Assembly: GCF_043226085.1 (NCBI RefSeq)
Contig: NZ_CP171225.1
Coordinates: 1,178,001-1,242,000 of the forward strand
DNA from: Amaricoccus sp003258405
GTDB lineage: Bacteria; Pseudomonadota; Alphaproteobacteria; Rhodobacterales; Rhodobacteraceae
Direction of reading: 5' to 3'
Length of the DNA stretch: 64,000 nucleotides
This document shows, one piece after another, positions 52,780 to 61,087 of the stretch (the first letter of the stretch is position 1; each line of letters opens with the position of its first letter). The notes beneath the pieces are model-generated. The model worked only from the letters and a program-made list of their open reading frames with translations. It searched no databases and was not told the origin of the DNA. A program made the translations under genes and the position numbers.

Positions 52780-53562
52780 CTACGCGGTCGGCACCGTGCC
52801 GCCATCGATGACGTATTCGGTGCCGGTGATGGAGGCCGCGCGGTCCGAGGCTAGGAATGCGATCAGGTTCGCGATTTCGCCGGGTGTCGACGGGCGCCCG
52901 ATCGGGATGCCACCGAGGCTCTGCATGATGAGGCGGCGCCCTCCGTCGAGGTCGGTGCCCGCGTCCGCGGCCACGCGTTCGACGAAGCGGATCGAGGCCT
53001 CGGTCTCGATCCAGCCGGGGGCGACGCGGACCACGCGGACGCCCTTCGGCGAGACCTCCCGGGAGAGGCTCTTGCTGTAGACCGAGAGCGCGGCCTTGGC
53101 GGCGGCATAGGCGGTGGTCGCCTCGGGCAGCGGCAGCAGGCGCTGGATCGAGGTGACGTGGATCACCACCCCGGCGCCCTGTGCGATCAGGCCCGGCACG
53201 AGGGCGCGATCAAGGCGCACGGCCGGCAGGAGGTTCAGCGCCAGTTCGGCTTGCCATTCCGCCTCGCCCAGGGCTGCGAAGCCGCCGCCGGGGGCCGAGG
53301 AGCCCCCCAGCATGTGAACGACGATGTCGGCGCCACCCATCCGGCTCTGCACCGCCGTGGCCACGGTTTCGCAGCCCTCCGGCGTGGTCAGGTCGGCGGC
53401 AACGAAGCGATCCTCCGGCAGGTCGGCAGGCCGCGTGCGCGCCGTCGTCATGACCTCTGCCCCCAGCGTGCGGAACAGCGCCACGGTCGCCGCGCCCGCG
53501 CCCTGCGTTCCGCCGGTGATCAGCGCGCGCTTGCCCTCCAGCGTCATGAAATCCGGCATCAT
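52780..53562 (-). CDS. short-chain dehydrogenase/reductase (SDR) family oxidoreductase
   Basis: This 260-residue classical-type SDR has the NAD(P)-binding glycine motif ALITGGTQGAGAATVALF and the active-site Ser and YAAAK in VTSIQRLLPLPEATTAYAAAKAAL. The C-terminal TGTEYVIDGGTVPTA is the usual dimer-interface end. The start ATG overlaps the stop of the SnoaL-like gene (ATGA), so the two are co-translated. The LysR gene beyond is transcribed away from them and probably controls the pair. Substrate unknown. Confidence 0.93.
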   Translation of the reverse strand: MMPDFMTLEGKRALITGGTQGAGAATVALFRTLGAEVMTTARTRPADLPEDRFVAADLTTPEGCETVATAVQSRMGGADIVVHMLGGSSAPGGGFAALGEAEWQAELALNLLPAVRLDRALVPGLIAQGAGVVIHVTSIQRLLPLPEATTAYAAAKAALSVYSKSLSREVSPKGVRVVRVAPGWIETEASIRFVERVAADAGTDLDGGRRLIMQSLGGIPIGRPSTPGEIANLIAFLASDRAASITGTEYVIDGGTVPTA

Positions 53563-53879
53563 CCGATCTCCAGGTCGGAGATGCGGTCGCCGTTCAATCC
53601 GAAGGTGAAGGTCAGGAGCGCCGGGCTTCCGGGGAAATCGCCGGTCACCTTCGCCCGGACCCGGGTCTTTCCGGCCACCTCGGTGGTGTCCATCGGCTCC
53701 GCGTGATGGTGATACTTCGCCTTTGCCGCGAGCCACCAGTCGCTGATCGCCTGCGGGCCACGGTGGGTGCGGGCCTCGTCGCGGACAATGGCATCGTCGG
53801 CGAAGGCTGCGGCAAACGCGGCGCGGTCCTGCGGCGCGCGGGCGGTGAAATAGGTGTGGATTGGAGACGGGAGATGCAT
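53559..53879 (-). CDS. SnoaL-like/NTF2-fold protein
   Basis: This 106-residue protein of the nuclear-transport-factor-2 fold shows RAAFAAAFADDAIVRDEARTHRGPQAISDWW in its first half, split here, and a beta-strand-rich second half ending in GLNGDRISDLEIG. The fold is used by SnoaL-type isomerases and hydratases, and also by non-enzymatic proteins. It precedes the SDR gene in a two-gene unit with overlapping stop and start, and it is divergent from the LysR gene. Function unknown. Confidence 0.87.
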   Translation of the reverse strand: MHLPSPIHTYFTARAPQDRAAFAAAFADDAIVRDEARTHRGPQAISDWWLAAKAKYHHHAEPMDTTEVAGKTRVRAKVTGDFPGSPALLTFTFGLNGDRISDLEIG

Positions 53880-53980
53880 GGCGCTGATCCTTTCGCTGCG
53901 GGTTCAGGGACAACGTAAGGCTGGACGGCCGTGCAGATAATCGGGATAAATCGGCATCTGGTGATGACAAGATCGGGATA

Positions 53981-54895
53981 ATGGACGCCGAGCTGAAGAG
54001 GTTTGAGGCCGTGTTGGCCGTTGCGCGGCTCGGATCGTTCCGGGCGGCGGCGCTCGATCTCGGCATGTCGACCACGGCGCTCTCACATGCCGTCGCGCGT
54101 CTGGAGGCCGATCTCGGCGTGCGGCTCTTCAACCGCACGACGCGCAGCGTCTCGCTGAGCGATGCCGGCCGCACGTTCGTCGAACGCATCGGCCCGGCGG
54201 TGTCCGAGATCCGCATGGCGATGGAGACCGCGCACTCCCAGCGCAGCACGCCCTCGGGCCTGCTGCGGATCAACGCCTCGGTGCAGGCGGGGCGCGCGAT
54301 TGCCCCGCTCGTGCTGGATTTCCTGCGCCGCTTCCCCGACATGCGGATCGATCTGGTCACCGAGGGACGGCTGGTCGACATCGTGGCCGAGGGGTTCGAC
54401 CTCGGGATCCGGCCCGCCGATCTGGTGCCGCGCGACATGATCGCCCTCCCGCTGGGCAGGCCGCAGCGCCATGCCGTCGTGGCCGCGCCGGGCTGGATCG
54501 CGGCCCATCCCCGGCCGCGCACCCCGGCCGACCTTCCCCTGGAGGCGTGCCTTCGCGTCCGCCTGCCCAACGGCGCGCTGTTTCGCTGGCATTTCGAACG
54601 CGACGGCGAGACCGTCCAGATCGAGGCCAGGGGCCGCCTGACGCTGGACGAGGCCGCCATCGCGCGCGCCGCCGTCCTCGACGGCGCCGGCATCGGCTTC
54701 TTCATCGAACAGGACGTTGCCGAGGATATCGCCGCCGGCCGAATGGTCCGCCTGCTGGAGGACTGGACGCCGCCCCGCCCCGGTTTCAGCCTCTATTACC
54801 CCGGCCGGCGAAACCCCTCCGCGGGGTTCAGCGCCTTTCTTTCCATGGTCCGCGAGGCCGCGGCGCGGCAGGCGAAACAAGACGGAATGCGATAA
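53981..54895 (+). CDS. LysR family transcriptional regulator
   Basis: This 304-residue protein has an N-terminal winged helix (FEAVLAVARLGSFRAAALDLGMSTTALSHAVARLEADLGVRLFNRTTRSVSLSDAG, split across 8-62) and a substrate-binding domain with the family pattern DLGIRPADLVPRDMIALPLG. It is divergent by 101 bases from the SnoaL/SDR unit, the normal layout for a LysR regulator and its targets. The inducer is unknown. Confidence 0.95.
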   Translation: MDAELKRFEAVLAVARLGSFRAAALDLGMSTTALSHAVARLEADLGVRLFNRTTRSVSLSDAGRTFVERIGPAVSEIRMAMETAHSQRSTPSGLLRINASVQAGRAIAPLVLDFLRRFPDMRIDLVTEGRLVDIVAEGFDLGIRPADLVPRDMIALPLGRPQRHAVVAAPGWIAAHPRPRTPADLPLEACLRVRLPNGALFRWHFERDGETVQIEARGRLTLDEAAIARAAVLDGAGIGFFIEQDVAEDIAAGRMVRLLEDWTPPRPGFSLYYPGRRNPSAGFSAFLSMVREAAARQAKQDGMR

Positions 54896-54943
54896 CGGAC
54901 GACACCGGGACGACCCGCCGGGCGCGGAACGGAGGCGGCGGGG

Positions 54944-55651
54944 CTACTCGCCGTCGCGCGGGGCCTGGCGGGGGCGGCTGAAGGGCGGCATCGGGGGGCG
55001 GCGGGCATCGAGGCGGCGTTCGAGGAACCAGCCCGCGAGGGTGCCGACGATGAAGCCGCCGAGGTGGCTCTGCCAGGCGAGCATGCCGCCGAGGCCGAAG
55101 AAGAACACCACGTTGAGGCCCGCCAGCACGAGCACGCGCGAGGTGATCGGCCGGGTGGAGAGCCCGGCGCGCCGGTGGCGCCGCCAGTCCCAGACGATCC
55201 AGAGGCCGAGGAAGGCGAAGACCGCGCCCGAGGCGCCGACCATCGGATAGGGCCCGGTGGTGAGCAGCCCGTAGGCCGCGCCGCCGCCGATCGCGCCCGC
55301 GACGAAGAGCGGCAGGATGATCCGGGGCCCGTAGGCGCCCTCGACGAAGCGGCCCATGGCGAGCAGGATCGCGAGGTTCATCACCATGTGCAGGAAGCCG
55401 CCGTGGAGGAAGGCGTGGGTGACGAACATCGTCAGCGACTGGCCGCCGAAGGCCGGGGCGTAGGTGCCGTGGAGCAGCCCGGTCCAGAACGCGCCATAGG
55501 TGAAGGCCTGCATCCGCAGGCCCGGAGGCAGGAGGATCCCCCGGTCCGAGAGGGACAGGAGGATCTCGATGAGCGCGATCACCGCCGCGAGGACGACGAG
55601 GCTCCGGGGAAGTGGCGTATAGGGCCCCTGGCCCGGAACTCGCTGTGTCAA
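54944..55651 (-). CDS. rhomboid family intramembrane serine protease
   Basis: This 235-residue membrane protein has six to seven helices and the rhomboid catalytic pattern: HAFLHGGFLHMVMNLAILL, the serine in GASGAVFAFLG, and the histidine in SHLGGFIVGTLAG. It cleaves transmembrane substrates within the lipid. The open frame begins at a TTG (55651) with AGAAGG ahead; an internal GTG at 55582 is an alternative. It follows putA by nine bases and is likely co-transcribed, with no obvious functional link. Confidence 0.9.
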   Translation of the reverse strand: MTQRVPGQGPYTPLPRSLVVLAAVIALIEILLSLSDRGILLPPGLRMQAFTYGAFWTGLLHGTYAPAFGGQSLTMFVTHAFLHGGFLHMVMNLAILLAMGRFVEGAYGPRIILPLFVAGAIGGGAAYGLLTTGPYPMVGASGAVFAFLGLWIVWDWRRHRRAGLSTRPITSRVLVLAGLNVVFFFGLGGMLAWQSHLGGFIVGTLAGWFLERRLDARRPPMPPFSRPRQAPRDGE

Positions 55652-55660
55652 GAAACCTTC

Positions 55661-58600
55661 TCAGGCGCTGGCGGCAAGGAGGTTGGCATTGCCTCCCGCG
55701 GCGGTGGTGTCGATGCAGAGATGTCGCTCCAGCATGTAGCGTTCCGGGGCGACGGGCGCAATCTCGAGGGGAAGGATTGCGCCTTTTCTGGCGGCAAGCG
55801 CCACGCGCAGCTCGGAGAGCCAGTCGCCGGGACCGGAGGCCGAGACCATCGCGAGCGGGTTGAGGCGGGTGAGCGTCGCGGGCGCGACCTGACCGTCGAG
55901 GGCCGCCACCGGCAGGCCGGTGCGGGCGAAGGGCGCGAGCGTCGCGGTTGCGCCGGGGGCGACGGCGACCACGGTGTTGCCGGCCGCGAGCGCCTGCACC
56001 GCCTGCGCGAGCAGCAGCTCGGGCGTTGCGCCGAGGCAGAGCACGGCGCCGCGGGGGTGGTTGCTCAGCAGGTTGCTCTCGCCCGTGGGCCCCGGCAGTT
56101 CGCGCACCGTTGCGGGATGGGCGCGCACCGCGGCGAGCGCCTCGGCCACGAGGCCGGTGGCGCCGGGAAGGGCGGCCTCGAGCACGCGGGCGGGGGTCTC
56201 GACGGCCCGGAGCTTCGCGAAGGCCTCGGCGATCTCGGCCTCCGGCACCACGCGGCCCGAGGGCTCGGCGCCTTCCGGCGCGGCGGTGAGCGGCTTCACC
56301 AGCCGGGCGAGGTAGTGCGGGCCGCCCGCCTTGGGCCCGGTGCCCGACAGCCCCTCGCCGCCGAAGGGCTGCGAGCCCACGATGGCGCCGATCTGGTTGC
56401 GGTTCACATAGGCGTTGCCGACATGGAGCTGCGAGGTGATGCGCTCGACGCGGTCGTCGATGCGGCTGTGGAGGCCGAAGGTGAGGCCGAAGCCGCGGGC
56501 GTTGATCGCCGCGACGACCTTGTCGAGATCGCGGGCCTTGAAGCGGGCGAGATGCAGCACCGGGCCGAAGACCTCGCGCTCGATGGCGGCGATGCCGCTC
56601 ACCTCGACGACGGCGGGCGAGACGAAGCGGCCGCCGCGCGGCAGCGGCAGGGTCTTGAGCACGCTGCCCGAGGGCAGGTCGGCGAGATAGGAGGCAATGC
56701 CCGACTGCGCCTCGGCGTCGATCACCGGGCCGACATCGGTGGCGCCGTCCCAGGGATCGCCGATCACCAGCGCTTCCATCGCCCCGAAGAGCATGTGCCG
56801 GATCCGCTCGTAGGCCTCGTCCTGCACGTAGAGCACGCGGAGCGCCGAGCAGCGCTGGCCCGCGGACTGGAAGGCGGAGGCGAGCACGTCGCGCACGACC
56901 TGCTCGGTGAGCGCGGTGGAATCCGCGATCATCGCATTGATGCCGCCGGTTTCGGCGATCAGCACGGCATCGGGCGATGCCCCCTTCGCCAGCGCGCGGT
57001 TGATGATCTGGGCGACCTCGGTCGAGCCGGTGAAGCAGACGCCCGCAAGGCCCGAAGCCTCGGTGAGCGGCGCGCCGACCGCGGCGCCGTCGCCCGGCAG
57101 GAACTGGAGCGCGGCCTCGGGCACGCCCGCCTCGCGGAAGATATCGACGGCGCGCGCGGCGATGAGCGGGGTCTGTTCGGCCGGTTTCGCGATCACGGCG
57201 TTGCCCGCGGCAAGGCAGGCCGCGACCTGGCCGGTGAAGATCGCGAGCGGGAAGTTCCAGGGCGAGATGCAGACCATCACGCCGCGCGGGGTTCCCACCA
57301 GGGTCTCCGCGCCATCGGCGTAGTAGCGCAGGAAGTCGACCGCCTCGCGCAGCTCTGCGATGGAATCGGCGAGCGTCTTGCCGGCCTCGCGGGTGGCGAG
57401 CGCCATGAGCTCGGCGCCGTTCTCCTCGTAGAGACGGGCGATGGTGCGCAGGATTTCGGCGCGCTCGGCGGCCGGGCGGGCGGACCAGTCGGCGAAGCCG
57501 CCGGGCGCGGCGGAGAGCGCCGCGGCGACATCCTCGCGGGTCGCCTCGCGCACGGTGCCGACGATGTCGGAGAGCCGGCCGGGGTTGGCCACCTCGATGC
57601 TGCCGCCGCCATTGACGTCATGCCCGGCGATCATCGGGCCGGCCGCCCAGCGCTTGGTCTTCCAGTGGGCGCGGCGCTCGATCACCGCCTCGATCGAGGC
57701 GGGCTCGTTGACGTTCCAGCCGCGCGCGTTCCGGCGCGGGGCGAAGACATCGGCGGGCAGCGTGATGGCGGGGTTGGCGACATCGCCGCCCAGCGCCTCG
57801 ACCTCGGCCATCGGATCGGCGGCGACGGTTTCGGCGGCGAGGGACTTGTCGACGATCTGGTTCACGAAGGAGGAGTTGGCGCCGTTCTCGAGCAGACGGC
57901 GGACGAGATAGGCCAGCAGATCCTTGTGCGCGCCGACCGGGGCATAGATGCGGCAGGCGGTGCCGGCGGAGGCGCGGAAGGTGTCATGCAGCGCCTCGCC
58001 CATGCCGTGCAGGCGCTGGAACTCGTAGGAGGCGACGTCGTCGCCCGCCATCTGACGGATCGCGGCGACGGAATGGGCGTTGTGCGTGGCGAACTGCGGA
58101 TAGATCCGGTCGCGCATGTCGAGGAGCTTGCGGGCGTTGGCGAGATAGCTCACGTCGGTATTGGCCTTGCGGGTGAAGACCGGGAAGCCCGGCAGGCCCA
58201 TTTCCTGCGCGCGCTTGATCTCGGTATCCCAGTAGGCGCCCTTCACGAGCCGGACCATGATGCGGCGGTCGAGCCGGGTTGCGAGCGCATGGAGCCAGTC
58301 GAGCACGGCGCCGGCGCGGCGGCCGAAGGCCTGCACCACGACGCCGAAGCCGTCCCAGCCGGCCAGCGCCGGATCGGAGAGCAGCGCCTCGATCACGTCG
58401 AGCGAGATGTCGAGCCGGTCGGCCTCCTCGGCGTCGATGTTGAAGCCGATGCCGGCGCGGGCGGCGGCGCGGGCGAGCTCGCGGGCGCGCGGCAGCAGCT
58501 CGGCCATCACCGTTTCGCGGTGGGTCCATTCGTAGCGCGGGTGGAGCGCGGAGAGCTTGACCGAGATGCCGGGGCTGGTGCGCACATCGCCGGTGGCGCG

Positions 58601-59296
58601 CCTAGCGATCGCGGCGATCGCCTGGGCATAGGCCTCGGTGTAGCGCAGCGCGTCCGCATCGGTGCGGGCCGCCTCGCCCAGCATGTCGTAGGAATAGGTG
58701 TAGCCCTTGGCCTCCATGCCCGCGGCACGCTCCATCGCATCGGCCATCGACTGGCCGAGCACGAACTGGCGGCCCATGAGCTTCATCGCCTGGCCGACGG
58801 CCGTGCGCACCACCGGCTCGCCGAGGCGGCGGATCATGCCGCGCAGGGCCGCCGCCGGACGGCTCGGGTCGTCATCGAGCACACGGCCGGTGAGCATGAG
58901 GCCCCAGGTCGCGGCATTGACCAGCGAGGAGGAGGACTTGCCGAGGTGCAGGCCCCAGTTCGAGGGCTCGATCTTGTCGGCGATGAGCTCGTCGATGGTC
59001 TCGGCATCGGGCACGCGCAGCAGCGCCTCGGCGAGGCACATGAGGCCGACGCCCTCGTCGGTCGAGAGGCCGTATTCGGCGAGGAAGGCCTCCATCATCG
59101 TCGGCGACGAGCTGGCGCGGACCTTCTCGACGAGACCCGCAGCTTCGCTGACGATCGCCTTGCGCGCCGAGGGATCGAGGCGCGTCTGTGCCATCAGGCG
59201 CTCCACGAGTGCGGCTTCATCGGTGAAGGTTGCGGCGCGGATGGCGGCGCGGACGTCGGGGGCAGTCACGGCGGGGGCGTCGTCTGTCAGGGTCAT
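55661..59296 (-). CDS. putA: bifunctional proline dehydrogenase / L-glutamate gamma-semialdehyde dehydrogenase
   Basis: PutA oxidises proline to glutamate in two steps and feeds electrons from its flavin to quinone. The 1211-residue length fits the alphaproteobacterial long form. The proline dehydrogenase barrel (about 150-480, with GISVKLSALHPRYEWTHRETVMAEL, split) uses FAD. The aldehyde dehydrogenase domain (about 540-1010) has FTGQVAACLAAGNAVIAKPAEQTPLIA and the catalytic Cys in AFQSAGQRCSALRVLYVQ. A C-terminal ALDH-like module of about 200 residues follows. The DNA-binding N-terminal domain of enterobacterial PutA is absent; a separate Lrp-type gene serves that role. Confidence 0.97.
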   Translation of the reverse strand: MTLTDDAPAVTAPDVRAAIRAATFTDEAALVERLMAQTRLDPSARKAIVSEAAGLVEKVRASSSPTMMEAFLAEYGLSTDEGVGLMCLAEALLRVPDAETIDELIADKIEPSNWGLHLGKSSSSLVNAATWGLMLTGRVLDDDPSRPAAALRGMIRRLGEPVVRTAVGQAMKLMGRQFVLGQSMADAMERAAGMEAKGYTYSYDMLGEAARTDADALRYTEAYAQAIAAIARRATGDVRTSPGISVKLSALHPRYEWTHRETVMAELLPRARELARAAARAGIGFNIDAEEADRLDISLDVIEALLSDPALAGWDGFGVVVQAFGRRAGAVLDWLHALATRLDRRIMVRLVKGAYWDTEIKRAQEMGLPGFPVFTRKANTDVSYLANARKLLDMRDRIYPQFATHNAHSVAAIRQMAGDDVASYEFQRLHGMGEALHDTFRASAGTACRIYAPVGAHKDLLAYLVRRLLENGANSSFVNQIVDKSLAAETVAADPMAEVEALGGDVANPAITLPADVFAPRRNARGWNVNEPASIEAVIERRAHWKTKRWAAGPMIAGHDVNGGGSIEVANPGRLSDIVGTVREATREDVAAALSAAPGGFADWSARPAAERAEILRTIARLYEENGAELMALATREAGKTLADSIAELREAVDFLRYYADGAETLVGTPRGVMVCISPWNFPLAIFTGQVAACLAAGNAVIAKPAEQTPLIAARAVDIFREAGVPEAALQFLPGDGAAVGAPLTEASGLAGVCFTGSTEVAQIINRALAKGASPDAVLIAETGGINAMIADSTALTEQVVRDVLASAFQSAGQRCSALRVLYVQDEAYERIRHMLFGAMEALVIGDPWDGATDVGPVIDAEAQSGIASYLADLPSGSVLKTLPLPRGGRFVSPAVVEVSGIAAIEREVFGPVLHLARFKARDLDKVVAAINARGFGLTFGLHSRIDDRVERITSQLHVGNAYVNRNQIGAIVGSQPFGGEGLSGTGPKAGGPHYLARLVKPLTAAPEGAEPSGRVVPEAEIAEAFAKLRAVETPARVLEAALPGATGLVAEALAAVRAHPATVRELPGPTGESNLLSNHPRGAVLCLGATPELLLAQAVQALAAGNTVVAVAPGATATLAPFARTGLPVAALDGQVAPATLTRLNPLAMVSASGPGDWLSELRVALAARKGAILPLEIAPVAPERYMLERHLCIDTTAAGGNANLLAASA

Positions 59297-59444
59297 CTGG
59301 GGCTCTCGGGCTGGATGCGGCGGGTTCGTCAGGCGGGGCTCGTCACGCGGTGAAAGCTAGCGCAAACGTCACGGCGAATTTCGCTGTTCATGTCATTTTC
59401 GCGGCATTATCCTCCGATCTTGTGGGTCAGGATGGAGATTTGGC

Positions 59445-59909
59445 ATGTCATCGGCGCCTCAAGAGGTGAATCTTGACAGAATCGACCATGCGATCATCGA
59501 GGCGCTGAGCGAGAACGCCCGCATGACTGTCACCGAGCTCAGCGAGCGCGTGGGGCTCTCCAAGACGCCTTGCGCCGCGCGGCTCCGCCGTCTCGAGGAA
59601 ACCGGCATCATCAAGGGGTACCGGCCCGTGCTCGATCATGCAAGGCTTGGACGCGGCCATATCGCTTTCGTGCAGGTGAGCCTCACGGACACCAAGCTCG
59701 CCGCGCTCGCAGCCTTCGACCGTGCGGTGCGCCAGATCCCGGAGGTCGAGCAGTGCCACATGATCGCGAGCTCCTTCGACTATCTCGTGAAGGTCCGGAC
59801 CCGCGACATCGCCGCCTTCCGCGAGGTGCTGGGCGAGAAGCTCTCGGCGCTGCCGCATGTCTCCCACACCTCCACCTTCGTCGCCATGGGCGTCGTGACG
59901 GAGGAGTGA
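59445..59909 (+). CDS. putR: Lrp/AsnC family regulator, likely PutR
   Basis: This 154-residue protein has an N-terminal helix-turn-helix (IDHAIIEALSENARMTVTELSERVGLSKTPCAARLRRLEETGIIKGYRPVLD, split across 12-65) and a C-terminal RAM ligand-binding domain. It is divergent from putA by 148 bases, the position of the proline-responsive PutR in Rhodobacter and Agrobacterium. GGAG lies ahead of the ATG. An imperfect AGCGCAAA/AATTTCGCT dyad near 59357-59383 in the gap may be its site. The symbol is given on context. Confidence 0.88.
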   Translation: MSSAPQEVNLDRIDHAIIEALSENARMTVTELSERVGLSKTPCAARLRRLEETGIIKGYRPVLDHARLGRGHIAFVQVSLTDTKLAALAAFDRAVRQIPEVEQCHMIASSFDYLVKVRTRDIAAFREVLGEKLSALPHVSHTSTFVAMGVVTEE

Positions 59910-60014
59910 CGCGGATTTTCGCGACGCGGCAGAAGGTTAACTTGACCTGCATCAAGGAGGGCGCGGCGCACACCGCTAACCTCGGGGCTGACGAGAAGGA
60001 GCAAGGAGGAAACA

Positions 60015-60248
60015 ATGTCCCACGCACCGCACGAGATCGCCGAGGAATTTCCGGACAAGACCGACCGGATCCAGCAGCTCAAGGCGCAGGACGCGCATTT
60101 CCGCAAGCTCATGGGAGACTACGACGAGGTGAACCTCGCGATCCATCGCGCGGAGACCAATCTCAGGCCGACGGACGACCTGCACGAGACCGAGCTGCGC
60201 AAGACGCGGCTCGCGCTCAAGGACCAGATCGCGCGCATGCTCGCCTGA
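60015..60248 (+). CDS. YdcH family protein (DUF465)
   Basis: This 77-residue protein is mostly helical. DRIQQLKAQDAHFRKLMGDYDEVNLAIHRAE near its start, split here, and LRKTRLALKDQIARML at its end are the DUF465 pattern. Proteins of this type are small, cytoplasmic and uncharacterised. A strong AAGGAGG lies eight bases ahead of the ATG. It stands alone between putR and the ABC transporter genes. Confidence 0.93.
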   Translation: MSHAPHEIAEEFPDKTDRIQQLKAQDAHFRKLMGDYDEVNLAIHRAETNLRPTDDLHETELRKTRLALKDQIARMLA

Positions 60249-60433
60249 TCCGGCCGCAGCCTTGGGCGGCGCCCGGAGGCGCCCCCTCACCGGCGGCGGC
60301 CTTGGCCCGGCGGGAGCGGTGCGACGCGGGTCAGCCTCCAGCGGCCGTTTCGCGACAAACCACCTGATGCGACCGTGATTTTTCGCGCAGCGGTTTTGCT
60401 CTAGATGTGGAGCCGGACCAGGCAGGGCGGCGC

Positions 60434-61087
60434 ATGCTGGAAGTCATCGATGTCTCGAAATCCTATCCGGCACCGGGGGGCTCCCTTCCGGTGCTGCGCG
60501 GCGTCTCGCTCAGGCTCGAGGCCGGGCGCTCGCTGGCGCTGACCGGGGAATCGGGCTCGGGCAAGAGCACGCTGCTCCATCTGGTTGCAGGTCTCGACAG
60601 CGCCGATGGCGGCGCGATCCGGGTGGGCGGCGCCGAGGTTACCGGCGCGGGCGACGCCGCGCGGGCCCGGTTGCGGCGCGAGACGATCGGGCTGGTCTTC
60701 CAGCAGTTCAACCTCATCCCGAGCCTCGATGTCGCGGCCAATCTTGCCTTTCAGGCCCGCCTTGCCGGGCGGCACGACCCGGCCTGGCAGGCGGAGCTCG
60801 TCGAGCGGCTGGGGCTCGGGGCGCTGCTTTCGCGCTATCCCGAACAGCTCTCGGGCGGGCAGCAGCAGCGGGTGGCGATCGGCCGCGCGCTCGGGGCCCG
60901 GCCGGGGCTGATCCTGGCCGACGAGCCCACCGGCAATCTGGACGAGGAGACGAGCGAGCGGGTGGTGGCGCTGCTGCTCGACTGCGTTGCGGCCAGCGGT
61001 GCCGCGCTCCTGATGGTGACGCACGAGACGCGGCTCGCCGCCCTGCTCGACCGGCATCTGGTGCTGCGCCACGGGCGGGCGGCGTGA
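60434..61087 (+). CDS. ABC transporter ATP-binding protein (LolD/AttE-like)
   Basis: This 217-residue ATPase has Walker A GESGSGKSTLLHLVAGLD near residue 38, the Q-loop FQQFNLIPSLDVAANL, the signature LSGGQQQRVAIGRALGARP and Walker B LILADEPTGNLDEET. The pattern is that of the MacB/LolD class of mechanotransmission ABC transporters. The ATG at 60434 gives the usual start just before the first strand. Its stop overlaps the GTG start of the permease gene (GTGA), so the two subunits are made together. Confidence 0.95.
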   Translation: MLEVIDVSKSYPAPGGSLPVLRGVSLRLEAGRSLALTGESGSGKSTLLHLVAGLDSADGGAIRVGGAEVTGAGDAARARLRRETIGLVFQQFNLIPSLDVAANLAFQARLAGRHDPAWQAELVERLGLGALLSRYPEQLSGGQQQRVAIGRALGARPGLILADEPTGNLDEETSERVVALLLDCVAASGAALLMVTHETRLAALLDRHLVLRHGRAA